DNA of 31,908 bases, from the NCBI GenBank assembly GCA_022827045.1, contig JAJDTQ010000160.1:1-31908 (forward strand), written 5' to 3'. Position numbers and translations under genes: made by a program. The notes below the pieces were generated by a model. The model saw only the letters and a program-made list of their open reading frames with translations, ran no database searches and was not told where the DNA came from. Positions 9,505 to 17,826 of this stretch are shown one piece after another. Numbering within the stretch: position 1 is the first letter of the stretch; every line of letters starts with the position of its first letter. This stretch comes from Candidatus Binatia bacterium. Its GTDB lineage: Bacteria; Desulfobacterota_B; Binatia; UBA9968; JAJDTQ01.

Positions 9505-10998
9505 AGCTTCCGGAAAAGGAAGGATCCCGCGGTATTTTTCGATCATCCGCTCGCGCAGCTCGCGCGGGCTGCGGCTGACCTTGGGGAAGTCGTCCCGCCG
9601 GTGGAAAGGGCGCACCGCGTAGAACACCGCCAAGGAGTTGGTGTGGTCGCCGGAGTCGCGCTTTTCCGGCGGCATCAGCGGATCCAGCGGCGTGCTCCAG
9701 CAGTTGTCGAGGATCTCGATGTCCCTGGACGGCTCGGCGCGGGTGGTCATGGCCCACATCACCTCGGCGAAGTTCGTGGGGTCGATGTCCTCGTCCACGA
9801 TGACGATCCAGCGGCCGTTGCGCGTGGCGGCCGCGACGGCGCGCGCCGCCTGCTGCGCGTGCCCCGGATAGCGTTGACGGATCGCCACCACGCGGATATA
9901 GCCCATGTGCCGCCCCACACCGACCACGTCCTGGATGCCTGCCCGCGCCAGGTCGGCGACCCCGCCCCTGCCGGTGCCCATCTCCAGGCCGCCCCGGCGG
10001 GCGCCCGGCCACATGGGCGCATCGCCGTGGATGATGGGCTTGTTCCTGTAGTAGACCGCCTTGACCCGGATCACCGGCTGCGGCTCGCCCGTGCCGATGG
10101 TCCCTCCCGAGTAGTACCCCGGCCATTCGCCGAAGGGCCCTTCGTCGCGTGACTCCCGGCCCGGCGGCGGCACCTCCCCTTCCACGGCAATCTCCGCGTG
10201 CGCGGGTATCAGCAAGCCCGTGACCGGCCCCTTGATCACCTCCACCGGCCGCTGCCGGAGCCCGCCGGCGAGGTCCAACTCGCTCCAGCCCCAGGGAATC
10301 CGATTGTTGGATGCGATGAAGACCAGCGGATCGCCGCCGAAGGTGGCCACCACCGGGCAGCTCCGGCCCTGTTCCCAGTGGCGCTGGCAGATCTGCCGTC
10401 CGTGCTGCCCCGGGCTCATCCACAGGCCCAGGAGGTCGCGGTCGTGGACCTGCATGCGGTAGGTCCCCGCGTTCAGGAAACCGCTCTCGGGATCGCGGTT
10501 GATCACGCAATCGCCGGTGCCGATGTAGCGGCCTCCGTCCATGGCGTGGTAGCGCGGCGCCGGGAAGCGGAGCAGGTCCACGTCATCGCCGGTCAGAACA
10601 TTCTGCATCACCGGCCCGTCCGTCACCTCCGCCGGAGGGATCGGCTCCACCTCCCGCATCTTCCGGGACGCCATCTCGCTGAGCTTTGCCCGGGGCTCGT
10701 CGACGGGCAGCCCCAGAGCCAACGCGGCGCGCCTGTAGGACGCGGTGAGCAGCCCCACTACGCGGAAACCCGCCGGATAGCCCTTGATGTTGTCGAACAG
10801 CAGCATCGGGGGGTCCGGGATCAACTCCCCGGTCACCTCCCTGAGCGCGCCGATCTCTTCGTCCCAGTCCGCGTTGTCGATCTGGCGCCAGTCGTCGATC
10901 TGCTTGCACGCCTCCACGAACTCCTGGAGGCCTTCAAATGTTTGTCCGTGCACGTAAGGATTCGGCTTGGCCTTCGAAAAGTCGTAGTTCTCTCTCAT
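9502..10998 (-). CDS. UbiD-family prenylated-FMN-dependent decarboxylase
   Basis: The protein has 498 residues, nearly the length of fungal Fdc1. The family removes or adds CO2 on aromatic, heteroaromatic or alpha,beta-unsaturated acids using prenylated FMN made by UbiX. R181 (in GTYRMQ), E286 and E291 (in DEGPFGEWPGYY) match the spacing of the Fdc1 catalytic triad R173/E277/E282. Cofactor-region motifs such as IPAHAEIAVEGEVPP and VDEDIDPTNFAEVMWAM are also present. The ATG at 10996-10998 was chosen because the frame upstream is not protein-like. Its ribosome site is weak. It is divergent from a ring-degradation-like operon, so it probably acts on an aromatic or heterocyclic carboxylate. No UbiX gene is in the window. 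The stop codon overlaps a dispersed repeat. Confidence 0.9.
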   Translation of the reverse strand: MRENYDFSKAKPNPYVHGQTFEGLQEFVEACKQIDDWRQIDNADWDEEIGALREVTGELIPDPPMLLFDNIKGYPAGFRVVGLLTASYRRAALALGLPVDEPRAKLSEMASRKMREVEPIPPAEVTDGPVMQNVLTGDDVDLLRFPAPRYHAMDGGRYIGTGDCVINRDPESGFLNAGTYRMQVHDRDLLGLWMSPGQHGRQICQRHWEQGRSCPVVATFGGDPLVFIASNNRIPWGWSELDLAGGLRQRPVEVIKGPVTGLLIPAHAEIAVEGEVPPPGRESRDEGPFGEWPGYYSGGTIGTGEPQPVIRVKAVYYRNKPIIHGDAPMWPGARRGGLEMGTGRGGVADLARAGIQDVVGVGRHMGYIRVVAIRQRYPGHAQQAARAVAAATRNGRWIVIVDEDIDPTNFAEVMWAMTTRAEPSRDIEILDNCWSTPLDPLMPPEKRDSGDHTNSLAVFYAVRPFHRRDDFPKVSRSPRELRERMIEKYRGILPFPEA

Positions 10999-11195
10999 CG
11001 GTTCACCCGTAGTTGTGCGGTGCGCTCCATACGATCCGTTCTGTGCGCCGAGACCGTTCCCCGGCACGCGGTGAATGGTAGTTTCGTTATGGGGGAAACA
11101 CAATCCCTTGATCGGAGTGCGGGAGGTCATGTAGGTTGACGTAAGTCCGGGTCGCGTCGGCGCTCGGCAACCAGCCAGGGAAAGGAGACAGGAAC

Positions 11196-11621
11196 ATGCT
11201 CAAGATTGAAGGGGTCACGCATTGGTCCATTCCCGTGAACGACCTGGGCGAGGCGGAGAAGTTCTACGGCGACCTGCTGGGACTCAAGAACCTGGGCCGG
11301 CTCTCCAACAACGTCATGGCGTGCTTCAACGTGGGCGACCACAACATCCTGCTGTGCGAGCGCCGTGAGCTACCCGACAAGCCCGAGGACGACCGCGTCC
11401 ACCATTCCTTCACGGTGAGCCCGGAGACCCTGAACGAGGCGTGCAAGGTGTTCAAGGAGAAGAAAGTGGACGTGGTGGAACTGTACTACCGCAAGGGCGG
11501 CTACTTCCCGGGGCGGGAGCTCTACTTCTCGGACCCCAGCGGCAACCGGCTCGAACTGCGCGACCCGACGTGGAAGGACGGGATGCCCGAGCCCACGTTC
11601 GACGAGGTAGCCGGCTCGTAG
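11196..11621 (+). CDS. VOC (glyoxalase/dioxygenase fold) protein
   Basis: The protein has 141 residues and covers a single vicinal-oxygen-chelate domain with paired beta-alpha-beta-beta-beta units. Likely metal ligands are H9 (VTHWSIPV), H69 or H70 (VHHSFTV) and E120 (GNRLELRDP). The phrase YFSDPSGNRLELRDP is typical of the family. Members include glyoxalases, extradiol dioxygenases and epimerases, and the reaction cannot be chosen from sequence. An excellent ribosome site (AAAGGAGA) sets the ATG at 11196. It is the first gene of a six-gene run ending at 16957 and is divergent from the UbiD gene across a 197-bp gap in which I see no clear promoter. Confidence 0.85.
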   Translation: MLKIEGVTHWSIPVNDLGEAEKFYGDLLGLKNLGRLSNNVMACFNVGDHNILLCERRELPDKPEDDRVHHSFTVSPETLNEACKVFKEKKVDVVELYYRKGGYFPGRELYFSDPSGNRLELRDPTWKDGMPEPTFDEVAGS

Positions 11622-11664
11622 CACTAACCTGCGGGGCGCCCGAACCGGCGGCGCCCCCACATCC

Positions 11665-11712
11665 GTCATTCCCGCGAATGCATGTCCCCGATCGGGCGCG
11701 GGAATCCTGGAG
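11665..11712. repeat. Palindromic repeat of the ATTCCCGCG type upstream of the double-cupin gene
   Basis: ATTCCCGCG (11668-11676) pairs with CGCGGGAAT (11697-11705), and the smaller palindrome CCCGATCGGG (11687-11696) sits between them. The flanks GTC and CCTGGAG complete a dispersed repeat type common in GC-rich genomes. The GGAGA at the 3' edge (11709-11713) is the apparent ribosome site of the next gene. Confidence 0.75.
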
Positions 11713-11720
11713 AACGACTG

Positions 11721-12890
11721 ATGGCCAAGGTTGAGATCGACACCAGTTCCGACGATACCGTTGCCCCCGACCTGGAGGTCAAGGAATACACCTACGACGA
11801 CTGGATGGCCTCCACCGGGGTGCCGATTCACCGGGGCTACTTCATCCAGGACCTGCGCACGGTGGAACTGGGCTGGTGGGAGGAGCGGGGGTGCGAGAGC
11901 GCCTTCATCCAGCTCGTGGGCCAGGAGGGGGTGACCTCCGCCATGGTGCAGGAGATCCCCCCCGGCGAGACCCTGCCGCCGCTGAAGTTCGCCCTCGACG
12001 AGCTGGTCTACGTGCTCCAGGGCCATGGCGTGACCACGGTGTGGCCGGGCGACAACGGCTCCAGGACGAGCTTCGAATGGCAGCCCCGGAGCCTGTTCCA
12101 GGTACCGCACAGCTACCACCACACCATGAGCAACATGCGCGGCGACCAGCCCGTGCGGCTGCTGCGCTACAGCTACTTGCCGCTGGCCATGTCGCTCAAC
12201 ACCGACCCCTCGTTCTTCTTCAACAACCGGCACGAGGGAGAGGACTTCCTGTCCGACGGCGGCCAGCTCTACTCCGAGGCCAAGCTCGTGCGCGACGGCG
12301 ACCCCGCCCGGACCTGGGGCGGCCGTAGCGGCATCTTCTGGTACGGCAACTTCTTCCCCGACATGGGCTCGTGGAACAAGCTCAACCGCAGCAGCCGCCG
12401 GGGCGCGGGCGGCCACAGCGTGCTCATGACCTTTCCCAACTCCGAGATGTCCTGCCACATGTCGGTGTTTCCGTCGCGGACCTACAAGAAGGCGCACCGG
12501 CACGGCCCGGGCCGGGTCATCGTGATCCCCGCGGGCGAGGGCTACTCCATCCTGTGGGAGGAAGGGAAGCAGAAGGTGGTGGCGCCGTGGCACGAGGCCA
12601 GCATGTTCGTGCCCCCCGGCAAGTGGTTCCACCAACACTTCAACGCCGGAGGAACGCCGGCGCGCTACCTGGCGCTGCACCCGCCCCGGCAGTTCCGCGG
12701 CCACGCCGAGAAAGTCGAGGATCGCGCCAGGGACCAGATCGAGTACGCCGACGAGGATCCGTCGATCCGCGAGCGCTTCGAGTCCGAGCTGGACAAGCGG
12801 CAGCTCACCAGCCTGATGCCCGACGAGGTCTACCGCGACCGCGACTTCCAGTGGACCTACCGGGACGCCGAGGCGCAGGCGGCGCCGTAA
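11721..12890 (+). CDS. Double-cupin protein, possible ring-cleavage-type dioxygenase
   Basis: The protein has 389 residues with two cupin domains (about 60-160 and 230-320), the layout of gentisate/salicylate-type dioxygenases. In the first domain the usual H-x-H is replaced (PPLKFALDE, 86-94), although E94, H130 and H133/134 remain. In the second, H259 and H261 (AHRHGPG) and H304 or H306 (WFHQHF) could form a three-histidine iron site. The expected glutamate is absent. Gentisate dioxygenases also use three histidines, so oxygenation of a hydroxylated acid is plausible but unproven. Isomerase or binding roles are alternatives. The start at 11721 uses GGAGA supplied by the upstream palindromic repeat. 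The gene follows VOC and precedes two amidohydrolases. Confidence 0.8.
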   Translation: MAKVEIDTSSDDTVAPDLEVKEYTYDDWMASTGVPIHRGYFIQDLRTVELGWWEERGCESAFIQLVGQEGVTSAMVQEIPPGETLPPLKFALDELVYVLQGHGVTTVWPGDNGSRTSFEWQPRSLFQVPHSYHHTMSNMRGDQPVRLLRYSYLPLAMSLNTDPSFFFNNRHEGEDFLSDGGQLYSEAKLVRDGDPARTWGGRSGIFWYGNFFPDMGSWNKLNRSSRRGAGGHSVLMTFPNSEMSCHMSVFPSRTYKKAHRHGPGRVIVIPAGEGYSILWEEGKQKVVAPWHEASMFVPPGKWFHQHFNAGGTPARYLALHPPRQFRGHAEKVEDRARDQIEYADEDPSIRERFESELDKRQLTSLMPDEVYRDRDFQWTYRDAEAQAAP

Positions 12891-12908
12891 CCATCCCGGC
12901 CCCCGGTC

Positions 12909-13754
12909 ATGCTGATCGTCGACTCACAGGTCCACATCTGGGCGCCCGAGACCCCCGACAAACCCTGGGACCGGGTGGACGCGGCCAAGCCCCACCGCCC
13001 CGAGCCCCTCGGGCACGAGGAGCTGTTGCGCGAGATGGACGGCGCCGGAGTCGCCCGCGCCGTGCTGGTGCCGCCCACCTGGGAATCGGACCGCAACGAC
13101 ACCTCGCTCGAGGCGGCGCGTCTCCACCCCGACCGATTCAGGGTCATGGGCCGGCTGACCCTGGACGCCCCCGAGAGCCGGGAGCGCATGGCCACCTGGA
13201 AGGACCAGCCCGGCATGCTGGGCATCCGCCTGACCTTCCATCGCGGCCGTTACCGCACCTGGCTCGACGACGGCACCATCGACTGGTTCTGGGCGGCGGC
13301 GGAGCGCCATGACGTCCCGGTCATGGCGCTGGCGCCGCACCACCTGCCGCAACTCGCCACGGTGGCCGCGCGCCACCCGGGGCTGCGGCTGTGCATCGAC
13401 CACATGGGCCTCAACACCAGCCTGGTGGGCAAGCCCCTGGGCCCCATCATCGACGGCCTCCTCGAGCTGGCAGCCCTGCCCAACGTCGCGGTGAAGGCCT
13501 CCGCGCTGCCGTGCTACTCCACGGAGGAATACCCCTACCCGTCGCTCCACCCGCAGATCCGCCGGGTCGTCGACGCCTTCGGGCCCAGGCGCGTGTTCTG
13601 GGGCACCGACCTGTCACACCTCCCCTGTCCCTACCGCCAGGCGCTGACGCTGTTCACCGAGGAGCTGGACAACCTCACCGCGGACGAGAAGGAGTGGATC
13701 CTGGGGCGGGCCATCGCCGAGTGGCTGGACTGGCCGGCCTCCGAGTCCGCGTAG
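12909..13754 (+). CDS. Amidohydrolase-2 family protein (TIM-barrel hydrolase or decarboxylase)
   Basis: The protein has 281 residues. It begins with VDSQVHIW (metal-binding H9; the first histidine of the usual HxH is Q7) and ends with FWGTDLSH, which carries the conserved catalytic Asp. Between these, HHLP and CIDHMG supply further histidines. The family contains lactonases and hydrolases such as 2-pyrone-4,6-dicarboxylate hydrolase, as well as non-oxidative decarboxylases. The substitution of the first His and the DxxxH spacing resemble the lactonase-like branch. The gene lies 18 bp after the double-cupin gene without a strong ribosome site and 13 bp before a second member of the family. It probably hydrolyses or decarboxylates a ring-cleavage or ring product, which is inference. 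Confidence 0.85.
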   Translation: MLIVDSQVHIWAPETPDKPWDRVDAAKPHRPEPLGHEELLREMDGAGVARAVLVPPTWESDRNDTSLEAARLHPDRFRVMGRLTLDAPESRERMATWKDQPGMLGIRLTFHRGRYRTWLDDGTIDWFWAAAERHDVPVMALAPHHLPQLATVAARHPGLRLCIDHMGLNTSLVGKPLGPIIDGLLELAALPNVAVKASALPCYSTEEYPYPSLHPQIRRVVDAFGPRRVFWGTDLSHLPCPYRQALTLFTEELDNLTADEKEWILGRAIAEWLDWPASESA

Positions 13755-13767
13755 GGGGAACCGCGCC

Positions 13768-14925
13768 ATGGCGCGAATCTACCGGCACGTTTCCGCGGAC
13801 AGCCATTTCGAGGCACCCCCGGACTTCTGGCGGCATCGCATCCCGGAGCGGTACCGGGACCGGGCCTCGCGAAGGATCCGCCTCCCCAACGGCCACGACG
13901 GGCTGCAGCGGGAGGGCCGGCCGCTGGTGTACGGCGGCACCAGCTTCTACGGCGGACGGCCGCCGGAAGAGTTCAATCCCGCGGTCATCGACTTCGACAA
14001 CACCCCCGGTTGCGGCTCCGCCGAGCAGCGGCTGCGGGAGCAGGACCAGGACGGCGTCGACGCCGAGGTGCTGTACGCGCTGGAGATCCGCAATCCCGCC
14101 ATCCGGGACCGGGACGCCTTCACCGGCATCATCCATCACTTCAACGAGTTCATGGCGGAAGAGTACTGCGCCGTGGACCCGGAGCGGTTGATCGGCGTCG
14201 GCATCCTTCCCAACCGCGGCGTGGAAGACGACATCGCCGAGCTGGAGCACTGCAAGCGCCTGGGCTTCAAGGTGGCCTGGCTGGCCACCTATCCCAGCGG
14301 CCGGGGCTTTCCCACGCCGGAGGACGACCGCTTGTGGGCCGCGGCCCTGGATCTCGACATGCCGCTTACGGTGCACACCTCGTTCCCGACCAAGGTCGGC
14401 ACCCGCGAGACGCCGCTCTTCAACTACTCCCAGGAGCCTCCGGGCGAGCAACGCCCGCCCACCGACTTCGTGCAACGCCTGGCCCGCCAAGGGCCGTACC
14501 ACTCGGGCTCGGTGGAAGCCAGCCAGATGGTGGTGGCCGGGATCTTCGGCCGGTTCCCGAAGCTGCGCATCTACTGGGCGGAGAACAACGTCGGCTGGCT
14601 ACCGTACTTCTACGAGCAGATGGACCACGAGTACACCACCAACCGGTTCTGGGCCGAGCGGCAGATGGGCCTGCCGCGCCTGAAGCGGCTGCCCAGCGAG
14701 TACCTCCGCGAACACGCCTACTGGGGCTTCTTCGAGGACCACGTGGGCGTGCGCCTGCGCCACGACGTGGGCGTCGACCGCATGATGTGGGGCAGCGACT
14801 TCCCCCACATCGTCACGCGCTGGCCACACTCCATGCAACTTCTGGACTCGCAGATGCAGGGCGTGCCCGCCGACGAGCGCCACCGGATGGTGGCCGCCAA
14901 CGCCGTCGAGTTCTTCCGGCTCTAA
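13768..14925 (+). CDS. Amidohydrolase-2 family protein (ACMSD/decarboxylase-like)
   Basis: The protein has 385 residues. It starts with SADSHFEAP, with D11 and H13 as probable metal ligands, followed by LTVHTSF, IYWAENNVGWLPY and MMWGSDFPH with the conserved Asp. The DSHFE-type opening and the ENN/SDFPH segments are frequent in the branch related to ACMSD and to hydroxybenzoate or dihydroxypicolinate decarboxylases. It differs clearly from its neighbour at 12909, so the pair is not a recent duplication. A GGGGGA ribosome site lies just after the preceding stop. The gene is the fourth of the VOC-to-E1 beta run. Non-oxidative decarboxylation or hydrolysis of an aromatic/heterocyclic intermediate is likely, with the substrate unknown. 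Confidence 0.87.
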   Translation: MARIYRHVSADSHFEAPPDFWRHRIPERYRDRASRRIRLPNGHDGLQREGRPLVYGGTSFYGGRPPEEFNPAVIDFDNTPGCGSAEQRLREQDQDGVDAEVLYALEIRNPAIRDRDAFTGIIHHFNEFMAEEYCAVDPERLIGVGILPNRGVEDDIAELEHCKRLGFKVAWLATYPSGRGFPTPEDDRLWAAALDLDMPLTVHTSFPTKVGTRETPLFNYSQEPPGEQRPPTDFVQRLARQGPYHSGSVEASQMVVAGIFGRFPKLRIYWAENNVGWLPYFYEQMDHEYTTNRFWAERQMGLPRLKRLPSEYLREHAYWGFFEDHVGVRLRHDVGVDRMMWGSDFPHIVTRWPHSMQLLDSQMQGVPADERHRMVAANAVEFFRL

Positions 14926-14954
14926 CCGGTCTACCGATCAAAAAGGGGGAAACC

Positions 14955-15977
14955 ATGCTACCCGACATGTCACGAGATCAGCGGCTCGACCTGCTGCGCA
15001 AGATGCTCATGATCCGGCGGGCGGAAGAGCACGTCGTCCGGTTCAACGAAGAACACGAGGGGCTCATCCGCGGCCACTTCCACATCTACATCGGACAGGA
15101 AGCCACCGGCGTGGGCGTGTGCGCCGCGCTGGCGCCGGAGGACTACGTCTTCAGCACCCACCGGAACCACGGCCACGTCATCGCCAAGGGCGGCGACCCC
15201 GGCAAGGTGCTGGCGGAGGTCATCGGGCGCGAGACCGGCTATTGCCTCGGCCGCGGCGGGACGTTCCACGTGGCCGCGCCGCACCTGAACATCCCTCACA
15301 CCTCGGCCATCGTCGGCGGGAGCACGGCGCTGGCTTCGGGGTCGGCGCTGGCGGCGCAGGTTTTGGAGTCCGACACGGTTACCGCGGTCTTCTTCGGTGA
15401 CGGCGCCATGGACGAGGGCGTGTCCTACGAAAGCCTCAACATCGCCAAGCTGTGGAACCTGCCGCTGATCTTCGTCATGGAGAACAACTACCGCAGGGCC
15501 GGAAGGGTCAACACCGACCACGCTGCCGACGACCTGCCCAACATTCCCCGCGCGCTCAACATCGAGACCGTCACGGTGGACGGGGGCGACGTGGGCCAGG
15601 TTTACGGCGCGGTGAAGGAGCTGGCGGCGCGGACACGGGCAGGCGAAGGCCCGTTCTTCATCGAAACCCGCACCCACCCGTGGCCGGGCAACGACGGCGC
15701 CCATCCCGAGTTGGTGGCCGGCCTCACCGACATCAACTGGGCCTGGGACCCCAGCCCGGTGCCCGAGAACGTGCGTTCCTGGTACGCCGAAGGCGACGGC
15801 ATCCTGGCCTACGCTCGAGAGTTGGCGGACAGCGAAGGATGTGACCGTGACACCGTGGTGCAACTGGACGCCGAGGTGCGGCGCGAGGCCGACGCCGCGG
15901 CGGAGTTCGCGCTCACGAGTCCGTTGCCTCCCCCGGAGGCGGCGGTCAGGTACGCGTACGCGGGAAGGGGTGAGTAG
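14955..15977 (+). CDS. 2-oxoacid dehydrogenase E1 component, alpha subunit
   Basis: The protein has 340 residues and belongs to the thiamine-diphosphate-dependent E1 alpha family (pyruvate, branched-chain or acetoin dehydrogenase). The TPP motif runs from G148-D149-G150 (GDGAMDEG) to N177-N178 (MENN) with the usual spacing. HTSAIVGGSTALASG and STHRNHGH also fit the family. Residues after MENN (YRRAGRVN) depart from the common YAMS/T form, which may point to an unusual substrate. The start at 14955 follows GGGGGA. The beta subunit begins 2 bp after its stop. No E2 acyltransferase or E3 gene follows in the window, so either a distant E2 is shared or the pair acts as a decarboxylase or ligase by itself. 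Confidence 0.9.
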   Translation: MLPDMSRDQRLDLLRKMLMIRRAEEHVVRFNEEHEGLIRGHFHIYIGQEATGVGVCAALAPEDYVFSTHRNHGHVIAKGGDPGKVLAEVIGRETGYCLGRGGTFHVAAPHLNIPHTSAIVGGSTALASGSALAAQVLESDTVTAVFFGDGAMDEGVSYESLNIAKLWNLPLIFVMENNYRRAGRVNTDHAADDLPNIPRALNIETVTVDGGDVGQVYGAVKELAARTRAGEGPFFIETRTHPWPGNDGAHPELVAGLTDINWAWDPSPVPENVRSWYAEGDGILAYARELADSEGCDRDTVVQLDAEVRREADAAAEFALTSPLPPPEAAVRYAYAGRGE

Positions 15978-15979
15978 CC

Positions 15980-16957
15980 ATGGCGCGCGAGATGACCGTG
16001 GGAGAGGCATTGGTCGAGGCGTTGGCCGAGGCCATGGAACAGGATCGGCGGGTGGTCCTGATCGGCGGCGGGCTGGTGAGTTCGGGGCCGGGCGCGGCGC
16101 GGTTTCGCTCGGTGCGCGAGCGGCACGGCAACCGCATCAAGTCACCGCCCATCGCCGAGCTGGGCTACTGCGGCATCGCCGCCGGCGCGGCCATGGCCGG
16201 GCTGCGGCCGCTGGTGGACATCGGCACCGCGACCTTTTCGTACGAGGCGATTCCCCAGATCAACAACGAGGCCGCCATCGCCTACTCCAACTCGGGTGGC
16301 CAGACCAATGTGCCGGTCACCTACTTCATGCGCTACGGCATCCGGGGAGGGGGCGGGGTGCAGCACTCCGGCAGCCCCCAACCCTGGTACTGGAATACGC
16401 CGGGACTGCAGGTGGCCATGCCCGCCACTCCGGCGGACGCCAAGGGGCTGCTCCGCACCGCTCTGCTGAAGAGCCAGGACCCGACCATCTTCTTCGCCCA
16501 CGAGCGGCTGTTGCAGGAACACGGGCCGGTGCCCGACGGGGAACACGAGACCGAGTTCGGGAAGGCGGCGGTGGCGCGGGAAGGGAGCGACGTAACGATC
16601 GTCGCAACCGGCGTCCAGGTACCCCGGGCGCTGGCAGCGGCCGACGCTTTGGCCAGGGACGGTATATCCGCCGAGGTGGTGGACCCGCGGACGCTGGAAC
16701 CGCTGGACACCGACACCTTGCTGGCGTCGGTGAAGAAAACCGGCCGGCTGGTGGTCACCGACGAGAGCCACGACAACTGCGGCGTGGCCGCGAACATGGC
16801 CGCACTGATGGCGGACCTGGCGTTCGACAGCCTTAAGGCGCCCATCAAGCGGGTCGCCATCCCGCACGTGCCGGTACCCTTCGCGGTGCCGCTGGAGGAT
16901 TACGTGACTCCGACGGCGGACCGCATCGAGGAGGCCGCCCGGTCGCTGGTGCGGTAA
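15980..16957 (+). CDS. 2-oxoacid dehydrogenase E1 component, beta subunit
   Basis: The protein has 325 residues. Its N-terminal pyrimidine-binding domain carries the TPP-interacting glutamate in PPIAELGYCGIAAGAAMAG. The C-terminal transketolase domain contains the segment VVDPRTLEPLDTDTL. The region GGVQHSGSPQPWYWNTPG corresponds to the usual HSQS/E...PGLKV loop, with the histidine kept. The potassium/substrate loop is noticeably different, in line with the odd MENN context in the alpha subunit. The ATG is 2 bp after the alpha stop with a GGGTGAG ribosome site, so the two are co-translated. The gene closes the VOC-to-E1 run and converges with the creatininase gene. The substrate 2-oxo acid is unknown. 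Confidence 0.9.
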   Translation: MAREMTVGEALVEALAEAMEQDRRVVLIGGGLVSSGPGAARFRSVRERHGNRIKSPPIAELGYCGIAAGAAMAGLRPLVDIGTATFSYEAIPQINNEAAIAYSNSGGQTNVPVTYFMRYGIRGGGGVQHSGSPQPWYWNTPGLQVAMPATPADAKGLLRTALLKSQDPTIFFAHERLLQEHGPVPDGEHETEFGKAAVAREGSDVTIVATGVQVPRALAAADALARDGISAEVVDPRTLEPLDTDTLLASVKKTGRLVVTDESHDNCGVAANMAALMADLAFDSLKAPIKRVAIPHVPVPFAVPLEDYVTPTADRIEEAARSLVR

Positions 16958-16982
16958 CGGTCCCGCGCGAACGGGCAGTCCC

Positions 16983-17013
16983 GTAGGTCGGTTTAGCGAA
17001 GCGTAATCCGACA
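16983..17013. repeat. Dispersed palindromic repeat (GTAGGTCGG...AATCCGACA type)
   Basis: A 31-bp near-palindrome, TCGGTTTAGCG AAG CGTAATCCGA with flanks, lies between the convergent ends of the E1 beta and creatininase genes. I recall very similar short repeats from many proteobacterial genomes. It could form a hairpin in both transcripts but has no T tract. Confidence 0.6.
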
Positions 17014-17018
17014 GAGGG

Positions 17019-17771
17019 CTATTCGTTCTCCCGATACTCCCGCGCGAATTCGCAGAGCCGCTCCACGCACAGCTCGAACAGCTCGCCGCCCTTCTCGGCG
17101 CTGGCGAGACTGGGGTCGCCCATCACGCCGGAGGGCGAGAGATCCTCGCGGGGCGTCTGGACGTAGCCCCCTACCTTTCTGACGAAGTCAGGCATCTGCG
17201 GGCCGAGGTGGGTCTCGAGGCTGCCCTGGGAGCACAACTCCCCGCGCAGGTGCAGGTTGATGGAAGTCTCCACCGCGCCGGCGTGGCCGACGCGGCCGCC
17301 GGGCATGTTCTCGTCCGGAAACAGCCGGTCCATGTCGTGGACCACCAGGCCGAACCAGTTCAGCACCACCACGCGGATCCCTTCTTCGTCCTGGAGCGCC
17401 GACACCGCCGACCGGGACAGCGCGACCTGGCCGCCGTGGCCGTTCAGCAGGGCGATGCGGGTAAAGCCGTGGCGGTGCACCGACCGGACGATCTCGCGGA
17501 TCAACGCCGTCCAGGTGGCGGCGGTGAGGCTGATGCTGCCGGGAAAGTTCTTGTTGCTCGGCGTAAAGCCGAAGGGCACCGTCGGCCCCACCAGGATCTC
17601 CGGGTTCCGCCGCGCCGCCGCCCGGGCCATCTCCTGGGCGAAGAACGCATCCGTGTCCAGCGGCAGGTGATGCCCGTGCTGCTCGATCACCCCGATGGGG
17701 ATGATCACCACCAACCCCTTCTCCGCGCACTCCTTGATCCGCGGCCAGCTCAGCTCTTGCCATATGGGCAT
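17019..17771 (-). CDS. Creatininase-family cyclic amide hydrolase
   Basis: The protein has 250 residues with the family signature GVIEQHGHHLPLDTDA. E30, H32 and D41 correspond to the metal ligands of creatininase (E34, H36, D45). The later motifs LLNGHGGQ (H112) and GHAGAVETS (E168) are also intact. Members hydrolyse cyclic amides such as creatinine, or act on formamidopyrimidine or other N-heterocyclic compounds, usually with zinc or manganese. The start is fixed by AGGAGG about 6 bp upstream. It is the last of three minus-strand genes (alcohol dehydrogenase, ribbon-helix-helix-like, creatininase). Its presence favours a nitrogen-containing ring as the substrate of this region, but many members have unknown roles. 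Confidence 0.9.
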   Translation of the reverse strand: MPIWQELSWPRIKECAEKGLVVIIPIGVIEQHGHHLPLDTDAFFAQEMARAAARRNPEILVGPTVPFGFTPSNKNFPGSISLTAATWTALIREIVRSVHRHGFTRIALLNGHGGQVALSRSAVSALQDEEGIRVVVLNWFGLVVHDMDRLFPDENMPGGRVGHAGAVETSINLHLRGELCSQGSLETHLGPQMPDFVRKVGGYVQTPREDLSPSGVMGDPSLASAEKGGELFELCVERLCEFAREYRENE

Positions 17772-17826
17772 CGTGATCCTCCTGGTGGGTCCGGCCGTTT
17801 ATGGACAGACGGGTTGAGACCCTCTT

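Noticed and set aside
10999..11195. Promoters in the UbiD/VOC divergent gap
   Set aside because: A TTGACG at about 11135 has no -10 partner, and a minus-strand TTGTGT/TACCAT pair is too weak to report.
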